Source: JARYLZ01 sp964388275 | Lineage (GTDB): Bacteria > Bacteroidota > Ignavibacteria > SZUA-365 | DNA length: 64,000 nt | Direction of reading: 5' to 3' | Assembly: GCA_964388275.1 (NCBI GenBank) | Contig: CAYLZD010000012.1 | Location: forward strand, 1 to 64,000 | In this document: piece after piece, positions 34,592 to 43,126 of the stretch | Position numbering within the stretch: position 1 is the first letter of the stretch | Layout of the letters: each line of letters starts with the position of its first letter | The notes under the pieces: generated by a model | Database searches by the model: none | Seen by the model: only the letters and a program-made list of their open reading frames with translations | What the model was told of the DNA's origin: nothing | Program-made: the position numbers and the translations under genes

Positions 34592-36508
34592 TTATCGAAA
34601 GTCACTCCTGGCTCGAGAGATAAGTGCCCATTTACGCCAGCGCTCGCCGGCGGAAAACTGCCTGAATCCTGAAGCCCGTTGGAAGTATCCGTCCGCGTCC
34701 GCCCGCCTGCCATGCCTCCACAGCCAGAATCCGCGCGCGGCCAGCTGCCTGAAGTATCTGTGCTCCAGCGAGCGCAGGTAATCGTCGCTTCGAGTGGGCA
34801 ATTGAAACACAAAGTCGTCATAAACCGGCTGATCAGGGGACGGGAGCTCTTCCTCCCGGTAAACCCGCACGACCATTCCTTCCGGAACCGCCTCCAGCGA
34901 CAAAGGGATTTGCGCATCCAAACCTACTGTGAAGCACACCGGGCGGATTTTTTCCGCCGTCTTGATTACGTCCTTCAGCAGCCGCGCGTGCAAGGCGTCC
35001 AGGCGTCCCAAAGATGACGGCGTTCCTCTTTCCGCCTGAACGTATTCCCGGAGGTATTCGTACGCAGACGGTTCCACACCGGTGAATAATTCCGGTTCGG
35101 ACTTCATCAGACGCTTCAGATACCACGGTTTGCGGAGCAGGCGTATGTCGACCGCGGTTACGTCCGTTCTCACGCCTTCCACCTTCTGCAGATACAGCAG
35201 CGGGGAGGTCAGCAGGTGCCATTCATTCGTAAGCAGCAAGGATCCGGGCTTCAGGGACCGCAGCACGTTCATGACGTAATCCTCGGTCATGTGGTTGTCG
35301 TGTTCGGTGACCGCCGGGTATGCCGATCCGATTTGAAATCCGATTCCGGCCAGCAGCAGAAGTCCTGCCGCGAATCGCAAGATCATCTGACGGGCCGCCA
35401 GCGCGGCTCGCACGCCGAGCGCGATCCAGATCGCAATTGCCATGTTGAACGGCAGCATGTACTGTGCGATTTCATATTGCATCATGGCGCATACAAGGGC
35501 CAGTGCCGATGCGCATAACAGGGCGGCCATGAAACCGGCGGAGGGCCTGCGCCGGAATGACGCGACCACTCCTGCTAAAATGAAAGGAAAAAGCAGAGGA
35601 CCGAACTCGGCTGGAAATGTTTCAAATACATGCGACATCTGCAATTCGACCGTTTCCATATTCCATATCGAAAGATTGGACGTTCCTTTCGCCGTCAGAT
35701 GTTCGAGCAGTCCGGCGATCGATGAGGCATCGCCCCACGCATAGGCCGCCGCCGCGCGAACTGGAAGGAACAACACCGGCGAATACCCGAGCAATAAAAA
35801 GGGAAGCCCCCTCAATATGGACTCGGGAATCCGCTGTAATGATCCGATGCGCGTGTACAGGAGGAACAACAGCAGGGGCAGAACCACAACTATCGCGCTG
35901 CTGTGAGCGAAAGCGAGACCCAAGATAAACGCGAGCAGCATGCCTTTGAGGCGACGGGCCCGCCTGCCCGTCCGTTTATCCAGCATGGCGCCGGCCGCGG
36001 CCCACAACAGCAGGGAGAGAAGCAGAACGAATAGCGGGGCTGTTCCGAATGAGAGCGAGGAATGCCACCAAGTCTTGGAAAAGCCCGTCGCCAGAGTGGC
36101 CCCGGCAGCGGCGATAAGAGACGCTGTTTTCGCGGGAGCATGTTTTTCGTACGGCGGCCGTTGCGCGCCGGTCCCTTGCGATCGATCGTCCACTGGCGCC
36201 GGCCTGGAATATTCCAGGAAAAGCAGGGCGAACCTCGAGAACACCGCGAGGGCAAGCGCCGAGAACAAGGCCGACAAAAGGTTCAGCTTGTAAATGACCG
36301 ATCCGAATGGCAGCAAATGCGCCCAGACACCCGAGATGATAACGAGCAAAGGATAACCGGTCGGCTGCGGCACTCCGAAGGTCCATGCGGCCGCGGCGAG
36401 CTCCCCGGCGTCAAGCACGACGAGCGAAGGCGCGAGCGACACGATATACGCGATCAGGGCGATCAGGGCGGGCGCAACTGCGGCGATCGCGCTGCGCAAA
36501 GCGCTCAT
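34592..36508 (-). CDS. DUF2723 membrane glycosyltransferase (copy B)
   Basis: 638 residues. It is clearly a paralogue of the neighbouring gene: SLVVLDAGELAAAAWTFGVPQPTGYPL carries the same DxGEL motif, with a similar run of transmembrane helices and a soluble C-terminal part. That part holds RAERGTPSS and EEIRP-type helices and an RRADADGYFQRASG TPR-like repeat. The start overlaps the stop of the ABC ATPase gene by four bases. Divergence between the copies suggests different acceptors or donors. By family knowledge it acts on the periplasmic side of the inner membrane using a lipid-linked sugar; the substrate is not shown. Confidence 0.87.
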   Translation of the reverse strand: MSALRSAIAAVAPALIALIAYIVSLAPSLVVLDAGELAAAAWTFGVPQPTGYPLLVIISGVWAHLLPFGSVIYKLNLLSALFSALALAVFSRFALLFLEYSRPAPVDDRSQGTGAQRPPYEKHAPAKTASLIAAAGATLATGFSKTWWHSSLSFGTAPLFVLLLSLLLWAAAGAMLDKRTGRRARRLKGMLLAFILGLAFAHSSAIVVVLPLLLFLLYTRIGSLQRIPESILRGLPFLLLGYSPVLFLPVRAAAAYAWGDASSIAGLLEHLTAKGTSNLSIWNMETVELQMSHVFETFPAEFGPLLFPFILAGVVASFRRRPSAGFMAALLCASALALVCAMMQYEIAQYMLPFNMAIAIWIALGVRAALAARQMILRFAAGLLLLAGIGFQIGSAYPAVTEHDNHMTEDYVMNVLRSLKPGSLLLTNEWHLLTSPLLYLQKVEGVRTDVTAVDIRLLRKPWYLKRLMKSEPELFTGVEPSAYEYLREYVQAERGTPSSLGRLDALHARLLKDVIKTAEKIRPVCFTVGLDAQIPLSLEAVPEGMVVRVYREEELPSPDQPVYDDFVFQLPTRSDDYLRSLEHRYFRQLAARGFWLWRHGRRADADGYFQRASGFRQFSAGERWRKWALISRARSDFR

Positions 36509-37437
36509 CCGGGCCTCCCGCCCGATTCCGGATGCTCCGTTATGGACAGGAAATAGTCCTCGAGTGATCGGCGCGGAGCGAATGCGGACACTTCAATTCC
36601 GGCGCGGACAAGGAAGGCGTTGGTCCCGGCCAATTTCTGCTCCGGCATCGCGCACATTATGTGATCGCCTCGGTCTTCAACTTCCTGAGTCCACTCCAGC
36701 TCCGAAAGCAAATGGAAAGCCCTGTCCTGCGGCGCGGCCTGGACGCGCACCGAGACATGCTCGCGGCTGAGCAAGTCGACGACGCCGCCCTGCACGATCA
36801 TTTCGCCGCGGTGCAGAATGCACATGCGGTTGGCCACTTGCTCTATCTCGTTGAGCAGGTGCGAAGACAGAAATATGGTCATCCCCTGCTCGCGATTCAG
36901 AGCGCGGATGAGTTCGCGAACCTCTTTCATGCCCTGCGGATCCAGACCGTTGGTGGGCTCATCGAGAATCAGGAACTCGGGCGAACACAACAATGCCTGT
37001 GCAATGCCGAGCCGTTGTTTCATGCCGTGCGAATACGACTTGACTCGATCGCCGGCGCGATCCCCGAGACCCACCGTATCCAACACAGTGTCAATCCGCT
37101 TGGCGTCCTCGATTCCGTACAGCGCCTGTACTATCTCGAGGTTCTTCCTTGCGCTGAGGTACTGGTAAAAATCCGGCTTCTCCACCAGACCGCCGATCCG
37201 GGCAAGCACCGACCTGTCCGAAGTGATGTCCGCGCCGAACAACTCGACGGCGCCGGAGGTCGGGCGAATCAGGGAAAGCGCCATGCGGATTGTCGTGCTT
37301 TTACCCGCGCCGTTCGGTCCGAGAAACCCGTATATGTCTCCCCTGCGCACCTCGATATTCAGATTCTTTACGGCGTAACGCCGGCCGAAGCGCTTGCAGA
37401 GACCGTTGGTTTTGAGTATTACTTCGGCAGCTTCCAT
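36505..37437 (-). CDS. ABC transporter ATP-binding protein (ABC-2/drug-export type)
   Basis: 310 residues. Walker A GPNGAGKSTT, signature SHGMKQRLGIAQALL, Walker B FLILDEPTNGLDP and the H-loop SSHLLNEIEQVA are intact. A ~90-residue C-terminal extension follows, as in CcmA/NatA-like ATPases of ABC-2 exporters. No permease gene is adjacent, so the membrane partner must be elsewhere. It overlaps DUF2723 copy B by four bases and follows hutI by 42 bases. Being coupled to a glycosyltransferase raises the possibility that it energises export of a glycan or lipid donor, but this is speculative. Confidence 0.92.
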   Translation of the reverse strand: MEAAEVILKTNGLCKRFGRRYAVKNLNIEVRRGDIYGFLGPNGAGKSTTIRMALSLIRPTSGAVELFGADITSDRSVLARIGGLVEKPDFYQYLSARKNLEIVQALYGIEDAKRIDTVLDTVGLGDRAGDRVKSYSHGMKQRLGIAQALLCSPEFLILDEPTNGLDPQGMKEVRELIRALNREQGMTIFLSSHLLNEIEQVANRMCILHRGEMIVQGGVVDLLSREHVSVRVQAAPQDRAFHLLSELEWTQEVEDRGDHIMCAMPEQKLAGTNAFLVRAGIEVSAFAPRRSLEDYFLSITEHPESGGRPG

Positions 37438-37479
37438 TATTCCGGGTCCTTTCCGCGGCGGCGGCGTTCATCGCGTCCG

Positions 37480-38742
37480 TCACGCGTTGGAATACCGTTT
37501 CTCCAGAGCGATATGTCCGTTTTTCACAACGGTGGTCAGATGATTGACTCCGAAATGATACAAGATCCTTTCGAAGGAGGGAACGTCGAATATCAACAGA
37601 TCTGCCTGCTTGCCTTCCTCGATGCTGCCTAAGCGGTCCGAAAGTCCGAGAGCGGCGGCGGCATTGAGCGTGAGCGCCGTAATGGTCTCCTCCATGGTCA
37701 TGCGCATCTGGATTGCAGCGAGGCTCCCCATCAGCTGAATATTCTCGCTCATGCAGCTGCCGGGATTCATGTCCGTCGCCACGGCGACCGGCAAGCCGGC
37801 TGCAATGACGCGGCGCGCATCGGGCATCGCTTCCCCCAGAAAGAGCGACACACCCGGCAGCAGCACGGCGACCACGCCGGCTTTCCGCATGAGTTCGAGT
37901 CCCTCGTCGCTCGCGTGATCCAGATGATCAGCGGACAGGGCTTCGAACTCCGCGGCCAGTTCGGCGCCGCCGCCTCCTGTGATCTGATCGGCGTGCACAC
38001 GGGTTCTGAGTCCGCGCGATCGCGCCGCCGACAGCACCGCCCTGCCCTCTTCGAGGGTGAATGCACCGCGCTCGACGAAAACGTCGCAGGATTCCGCCAG
38101 CGAACGGCGTGCGACTTCAGGTATCAGTTCGTCCGTCAGCAAAGCGAGGTAGCCGTCCCGCCGGTCGCGATAGTCGAAAGGTATCGTATGGGCGCCGAGA
38201 AAGGTGGGTGAGATTTCCACGACATGCAGCCGCTTCAGTTCGTCGATCACTTCGAGCATCTTGATCTCGTTCGCGGCATCGAGTCCGTAGCCGGATTTGA
38301 TCTCCACGGTGGTGGAGCCGAAACCCAGGCAGGAATCCAGACGCAGCAGCGCGCTGTCGAGAAGCTCGATATGATTCGCGGATCTGGTGGCTTTGACCGT
38401 GGTGTTTATTCCTCCGCCCGAGGCCGCGATTTCGGCATACGAGGCCCCCGCGATGCGCGCGGCGAATTCCTTTTCCCTGGCGCCCGCAAAGACGAGATGC
38501 GTGTGACAATCGACGAAGCCCGGCAGAACGGTTTTGCCCATTGCGTTGATGGAACGCTCGGCAGATCCGACCTCGACTTCGTCGCTGGGTCCCGCATAAA
38601 CGATGATTCCATCCTTTATTCCGACAGCGCCGTCCTCGATGATGCGAAGATCGCGCATGCCTTCGCCCGTCTTGAAGCGGGCGCCGAGGGAGGCGACAGT
38701 CACCACCTGCTCGGCATTGTAAATGAGAAGATCGAAGTTCAT
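37480..38742 (-). CDS. hutI: Imidazolonepropionase
   Basis: 420 residues, normal length. HutI hydrolyses 4-imidazolone-5-propanoate to formiminoglutamate in histidine catabolism. It is an amidohydrolase with the metal motif LPGFVDCHTHLVFAG, the family loop GGGINTTVKATR, the active-site segment EIKSGYGLD, and ATDMNPGSCMSEN near the C-terminus. The usual partners hutH and hutU are not in the window. It starts inside the aspS stop (ATGA overlap), an odd but clearly coupled arrangement. Confidence 0.95.
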   Translation of the reverse strand: MNFDLLIYNAEQVVTVASLGARFKTGEGMRDLRIIEDGAVGIKDGIIVYAGPSDEVEVGSAERSINAMGKTVLPGFVDCHTHLVFAGAREKEFAARIAGASYAEIAASGGGINTTVKATRSANHIELLDSALLRLDSCLGFGSTTVEIKSGYGLDAANEIKMLEVIDELKRLHVVEISPTFLGAHTIPFDYRDRRDGYLALLTDELIPEVARRSLAESCDVFVERGAFTLEEGRAVLSAARSRGLRTRVHADQITGGGGAELAAEFEALSADHLDHASDEGLELMRKAGVVAVLLPGVSLFLGEAMPDARRVIAAGLPVAVATDMNPGSCMSENIQLMGSLAAIQMRMTMEETITALTLNAAAALGLSDRLGSIEEGKQADLLIFDVPSFERILYHFGVNHLTTVVKNGHIALEKRYSNA

Positions 38743-40508
38743 CGACGGATATCGATATGAAGTTCCCGCAACTGTTTCTCATCCACCGACGAGGGCGCGC
38801 CGTCCATGAGTGAAAGCGCGCTGTTCGTCTTGGGAAATGCAATCACATCCCTGATCGAGGAAATGCCGGCGAGCAGGGTCACAATCCTGTCCAGCCCGAG
38901 CGCTATGCCGCCGTGAGGCGGGGCGCCGTAGCGGAAGGCTTCGATAAGGAAACCGAATTTCTCGCGGATTTCGCCTTCGCCGAGACCCAGCAGGCGGAAG
39001 ATTTTCTCCTGCAAAGCGGCGTCATGTATTCGTATGCTGCCGCTTCCAACCTCGCTCCCGTTCCAAACCAGATCATAGCAGTCGGCCCGGACTGCTCCGG
39101 GATCCGCATCCAAAAGCGGTGTATCGGAGGGATGCGGCCCCGTGAAAGGGTGGTGTTCCGCGACCCAGCGCCCTGCGCCGGTATCGAATTGAAACAGAGG
39201 AAAATCCACTACCCAGAGCAGTCTATGCCGGCCCGGGTCGATCAGTCCGAGTTCGCGGCCGAGTTCCAGGCGTATGACGCCGAGCGCGGCCAAAGCGGTT
39301 TTGCGGTCGGCATGGGCGGCGATCAGCAGAAGATCGCCGTCGCCGGCCCTGAAGGCGCCTCGTATGGCGGCTATCATCCCTTCATCCAGGAATTTGGCGG
39401 CGGGCGACTGTATCCCGCCGTCGACGGCCTTCATCCAGAGCAGGCCGCCGAGACCGAGCTGCCGCGCCCTCTCTGCGAGAGCGTCGAGTTGTTTCCGGCT
39501 GAAATCAGCCTTTCCGTCGACCTTGAGTCCGATCACCGCGCCACCCGCCGCCAGCGCATCGGAGAAAACTGCGAACGCGGCGCCGCGCACGATTTCATCC
39601 AGCGCCGTGAAGGCCATGTCGAAACGAAGATCCGGTTTGTCACTGCCGTACAACGACATGGCTTCATCCCAACTCAGCCTTGGAAGGGGAAGTTCGATCT
39701 CGACGCCGAGAACCGCTCTGAAAACCTCGGCGATAAAGCCCTCGGTGACTGTGAATATGTCGTCCCGGGTCACGAAGGACATTTCCAGATCTATCTGAGT
39801 GAACTCCGGCTGCCGGTCGGCGCGCAGATCTTCGTCGCGGAAGCATTTCACGATCTGAACATAACGATCGAAACCCGCGACCATAAGGAGCTGCTTGTAA
39901 GTCTGCGGGGACTGAGGAAGAGCGTAAAATTTGCCGGGATGCACGCGGCTCGGCACCAGATAATCCCTCGCGCCTTCCGGCGTGCTTTTCATGAGCACAG
40001 GCGTTTCGATCTCGATAAAATCCTGAGAATCGAAATAGCTGTGCGCGACTCCGCAAACTTTGTGTCTTAGAAACAGGTTCTGCTGAAGGACGGGACGGCG
40101 GAGATCAAGATACCTGTAGGCGAGACGCAGATCCTCGTTAGCGTCCACTTCGTCGAGTATTTCGAACGGCGGGATTTCCGAGCGGTTGAGAATCTCGAAG
40201 CTGTCGGCGAGTATTTCAATCTCGCCTGTCGGCATTTTCTCGTTTCTTGTGCCGTCCGGCCTGTGCCGCACCGTCCCGGTAATCGAAAGCACGTATTCCG
40301 ACCTGAGGTCTTTCGCGGCAGCATGGACATCCGGACGATGCTGAGGGGAGAACACGGCCTGTGTTACACCGTAGCGGTCGCGAATATCCACGAAAATCAT
40401 GCCGCCGAGATCCCGCCGCTTCTGGAGCCACCCGTTCAGGGTCACGGTTTTACCGGAGTCGGCAGCCCTGAGTTCGCCGCAGGTGTGTGTTCGCTTGTTG
40501 AATTGCAT
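38739..40508 (-). CDS. aspS: Aspartyl-tRNA synthetase
   Basis: 589 residues from ATG 40508, where the family N-terminus MQFNKRTHTCGELRAAD begins; the frame extends further to 40619. This is a bacterial-type class II enzyme: an OB-fold anticodon domain (LNGWLQKRRDLGGMIFVDIRDR), motif 2 (CFRDEDLRADRQPEFTQID), the bacteria-specific GAD insertion at about 280-420, and motif 3 (GIALGLDRIVTLLAG). It charges tRNA-Asp, or tRNA-Asp and tRNA-Asn if non-discriminating. It heads a five-gene minus-strand unit and diverges from the Omp28-like gene. Confidence 0.97.
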   Translation of the reverse strand: MQFNKRTHTCGELRAADSGKTVTLNGWLQKRRDLGGMIFVDIRDRYGVTQAVFSPQHRPDVHAAAKDLRSEYVLSITGTVRHRPDGTRNEKMPTGEIEILADSFEILNRSEIPPFEILDEVDANEDLRLAYRYLDLRRPVLQQNLFLRHKVCGVAHSYFDSQDFIEIETPVLMKSTPEGARDYLVPSRVHPGKFYALPQSPQTYKQLLMVAGFDRYVQIVKCFRDEDLRADRQPEFTQIDLEMSFVTRDDIFTVTEGFIAEVFRAVLGVEIELPLPRLSWDEAMSLYGSDKPDLRFDMAFTALDEIVRGAAFAVFSDALAAGGAVIGLKVDGKADFSRKQLDALAERARQLGLGGLLWMKAVDGGIQSPAAKFLDEGMIAAIRGAFRAGDGDLLLIAAHADRKTALAALGVIRLELGRELGLIDPGRHRLLWVVDFPLFQFDTGAGRWVAEHHPFTGPHPSDTPLLDADPGAVRADCYDLVWNGSEVGSGSIRIHDAALQEKIFRLLGLGEGEIREKFGFLIEAFRYGAPPHGGIALGLDRIVTLLAGISSIRDVIAFPKTNSALSLMDGAPSSVDEKQLRELHIDIRR

Positions 40509-40540
40509 TTGTCGTCCGGATATTACGAGGCCTGAAAGGG

Positions 40541-40548
40541 AAAATATA
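40541..40548 (-). promoter_or_regulatory. Candidate -10/-7-like element upstream of aspS
   Basis: On the minus strand TATATTTT lies 33 bases before the aspS ATG in the 241-base divergent gap. It resembles the TATATT elements before gpmI and the 17516 gene. The -35/-33 partner is not obvious. Confidence 0.3.
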
Positions 40549-40749
40549 GCTAAATACCCGGAAGCGGGGAAGCGCATCTCTTTCCCGACGACAGATATTC
40601 CCACAAGCGGCGGCGGCATCCATTGGAACCGGATTAATGCCGTCTTCAGTTATTTCGAATCGCAAATCTTATGCGTAGTTTTTTATTGACAACGATACGC
40701 GCGCCCGACCGCGCGTCCAACTGCGAAGAACCCTTTAAACCCAAAAATT

Positions 40750-42981
40750 ATGCTGGAACGAATCCTGATCACGTCCTGCGTGATCCTCCTCTGCCGCCCT
40801 TTGTCACAGGCCCAGTACCTGTGCGTGCCGCTTCCATCGGCGGCGTCCAATCCGGGCCGGTTGAACTTGGAAACGGACATACCGAGTCCCATGCCCGGAG
40901 ACGGCTGGACCGTCATCTACAGGCAACAGTCCGCCGATCCGGTCTGGTCGATGAGCGCGGCCCTTCCTTTCCCTTTCGAATTCGCGGGCGAAGCGGTGGA
41001 TTCCTTCAAGGTGTCGAGCTCGGGAGTGCTCACTTTCACGACGTCCGCTCCCGGGGCCCCTCCATATTCCAACCTGGCGCTGCCGAATCCGGCCGTTCCG
41101 GACAAGTCGATTTGCTTACTGGGACTCCGGGCCGCGGGCAACTTCGCATCAATAGTGTACGAAAATTCCGCGCGGACGCCGACTATCAGAATTAAAACCT
41201 TCGGGTATGAAAATCCTGGCGGCAGGCAGCTCTGGATATCGTTTACAGGCTTTTCGACGCCCGGCCTCGATAGCAGCCGGGCGATCCTGAGCAACTGGGC
41301 CGTCGTGCTCGATGAAGGAGGCAATTACATCCACATAGTCGATCAATGCACCTTCTCCTACGCGACCATCACGGGGGGATTCAAGCCCGACACGTTAAAT
41401 ACGCATCTTTCAGTCGGAATACAGGTCAACGCTTCCACTGCGTACACGGCGAGCCAGTCACCTGACGTTCCCTCCCGAGTTGTAAATCCCAGAATAGGCG
41501 CTTCCCTGTTGTTCACGCCATCCGACAACTGCTTTTATACATTCATCCCCGCGCCTCCGGCAGACAGGCGTGATTTGAGCGTATTCAGAATCGACCTCGA
41601 TGATTACACCAACGGCCGGCCATCCGGGATCAACGTGCGGGGCGAGCTGGTCAATTACGGAACTCCCGTACACGCCTTCCGGCTCCGCATGCACACCGGC
41701 GCAGGCGAGCCGATCGACACCTCTCTGAGCGGACTCGATCTACCGACCGGAGGAACGTATGCCTTCACGTCGGGCACATGGCGCCCGCCTGCTTCGGCAG
41801 GGCATGAAATCCGGATCTGGTGCGATGACATCGACGGCGGCTTTCCGGATGCATGCCATCCGAACGACACGGGCATGACTGCTACGTTCTACATGTCTGA
41901 TCCGCCGAAAAGACGCGTCCTGCTGGAAGATTTCACCGGAACCTGGTGCGGCTATTGTCCGAGAGGCCTGTATGCCATTGAGCACGCCCTGAAGCATGAG
42001 CCGGACGCAATTGGCATCGCATTGCACGGAGGCAACGACCCCATGAAAAATCCGTATTCCGACGCCATGGCGAAGTCTTTCCAGAGCGGATTCCCTTCAG
42101 GAATGGCGAACAGGGCAACGTTTTTCCGCGAGGGAGAATTCAAGCCGACTATGAACATTCCGATCAGCGGATATATCAACGGCGAGCCATTCTTGGAGAA
42201 GGCGAAGCGCCTGCTGCAAATTCCAACCCCGGTTTCAGTTGTGATGACGAATGCATACGACCCTGTGTCAAGGCGCCTCGATGTATCGGTCACTGCCCGC
42301 TTCGAAGCGGATGCATCCGGCGATTTCCGGATGGATGCAGTTCTTGTCGAGGACAGCGTCACCGGAGACGCATCCTACGATCAGCAGAACTACATGTCCG
42401 GAGATCCGAACGACCCATATTGGGGAAAAATGCCGCGCGTGATAACGGATTTCGTCCACAGGCACGTGGCCAGACACAACATGGCCGGACCGGACAATGT
42501 CCACGGGACCCCCGGTCTGATACCCGCATCGGTCAGCAGGGGCGGCAGTTACAACGCGCAGTATACGCACACGCTGCCAGCGGAATGGGACGCGTCGAAA
42601 CTGACGATCGTCGCATTTGTAAGCAGCCACAACCGGGACAACGCGAGATTGGATATTCTGAATGCATCGAGCTCGGCTCTTGAAACGGCTGCGACCGGCG
42701 TCCCCTCACTCGTCACACCCGCCTCATTCGGATTGCAGATTTATCCCATGCCCTTCGCAGGGAATGTCAACCTTTCGTTTTCGCTTGATACCGAGCGTGA
42801 CGTCAATATCGAAATCCGCAACATGCTTGGAGTCAAGTTGTACTCTAGCAACCTCGGCCGCATGCCGGGCGGCCGGCGCTCTTTAAAGCTCGCGACCATG
42901 CTTCTGCCAGCCGGAACCCATATGCTGCTGCTCTCACAAGACGGTAAAACGGAGGCGCGGCCACTCTGCATCGTCAGATGA
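40750..42981 (+). CDS. Secreted Omp28-like thioredoxin-fold protein with sorting domain
   Basis: 743 residues, with a signal peptide MLERILITSCVILLCRPLSQAQ. The first ~280 residues are a beta-sandwich region. Residues ~385-650 match the Omp28-related family, opening RRVLLEDFTGTWCGYCPRG with a thioredoxin-like CGYC at Cys400-Cys403. HGGNDP, FPSGMANR and a DAVLVEDSV strand follow. The C-terminus (YPMPFAGNVNLSFSL, IEIRNMLGVKLYS, LPAGTHML) is a degenerate sorting domain. Omp28 of Porphyromonas is an outer-membrane protein; redox or adhesive activity for this one is inferred from the CxxC. It is divergent from aspS and converges with glnA. Confidence 0.88.
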   Translation: MLERILITSCVILLCRPLSQAQYLCVPLPSAASNPGRLNLETDIPSPMPGDGWTVIYRQQSADPVWSMSAALPFPFEFAGEAVDSFKVSSSGVLTFTTSAPGAPPYSNLALPNPAVPDKSICLLGLRAAGNFASIVYENSARTPTIRIKTFGYENPGGRQLWISFTGFSTPGLDSSRAILSNWAVVLDEGGNYIHIVDQCTFSYATITGGFKPDTLNTHLSVGIQVNASTAYTASQSPDVPSRVVNPRIGASLLFTPSDNCFYTFIPAPPADRRDLSVFRIDLDDYTNGRPSGINVRGELVNYGTPVHAFRLRMHTGAGEPIDTSLSGLDLPTGGTYAFTSGTWRPPASAGHEIRIWCDDIDGGFPDACHPNDTGMTATFYMSDPPKRRVLLEDFTGTWCGYCPRGLYAIEHALKHEPDAIGIALHGGNDPMKNPYSDAMAKSFQSGFPSGMANRATFFREGEFKPTMNIPISGYINGEPFLEKAKRLLQIPTPVSVVMTNAYDPVSRRLDVSVTARFEADASGDFRMDAVLVEDSVTGDASYDQQNYMSGDPNDPYWGKMPRVITDFVHRHVARHNMAGPDNVHGTPGLIPASVSRGGSYNAQYTHTLPAEWDASKLTIVAFVSSHNRDNARLDILNASSSALETAATGVPSLVTPASFGLQIYPMPFAGNVNLSFSLDTERDVNIEIRNMLGVKLYSSNLGRMPGGRRSLKLATMLLPAGTHMLLLSQDGKTEARPLCIVR

Positions 42982-43126
42982 GGTCCGCGCAAATCATTTG
43001 GCGGCCTCCAAGCGCCGGGAGCGGCGCTCCGCAACGGCGAAGACTGTTTGCACTTGCGCGCGGTCGGGCCGGCGCAAGCGGCATTTCAAACCGTCCGCTC
43101 TATCGCTCGACCCCGCGGATTGCGCT

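Noticed and set aside
34516..34917. N-terminal extension of DUF2723 copy A
   Set aside because: The extra ~134 residues are Arg/Ser-rich, overlap the paralogue's 3' end, and the ATG at 34515 has a good ribosome site and the family N-terminus.
43011..43028. AGCGCC/GGCGCT hairpin between the Omp28-like and glnA genes
   Set aside because: Six-base stem without a U-run; could occur by chance in GC-rich sequence.
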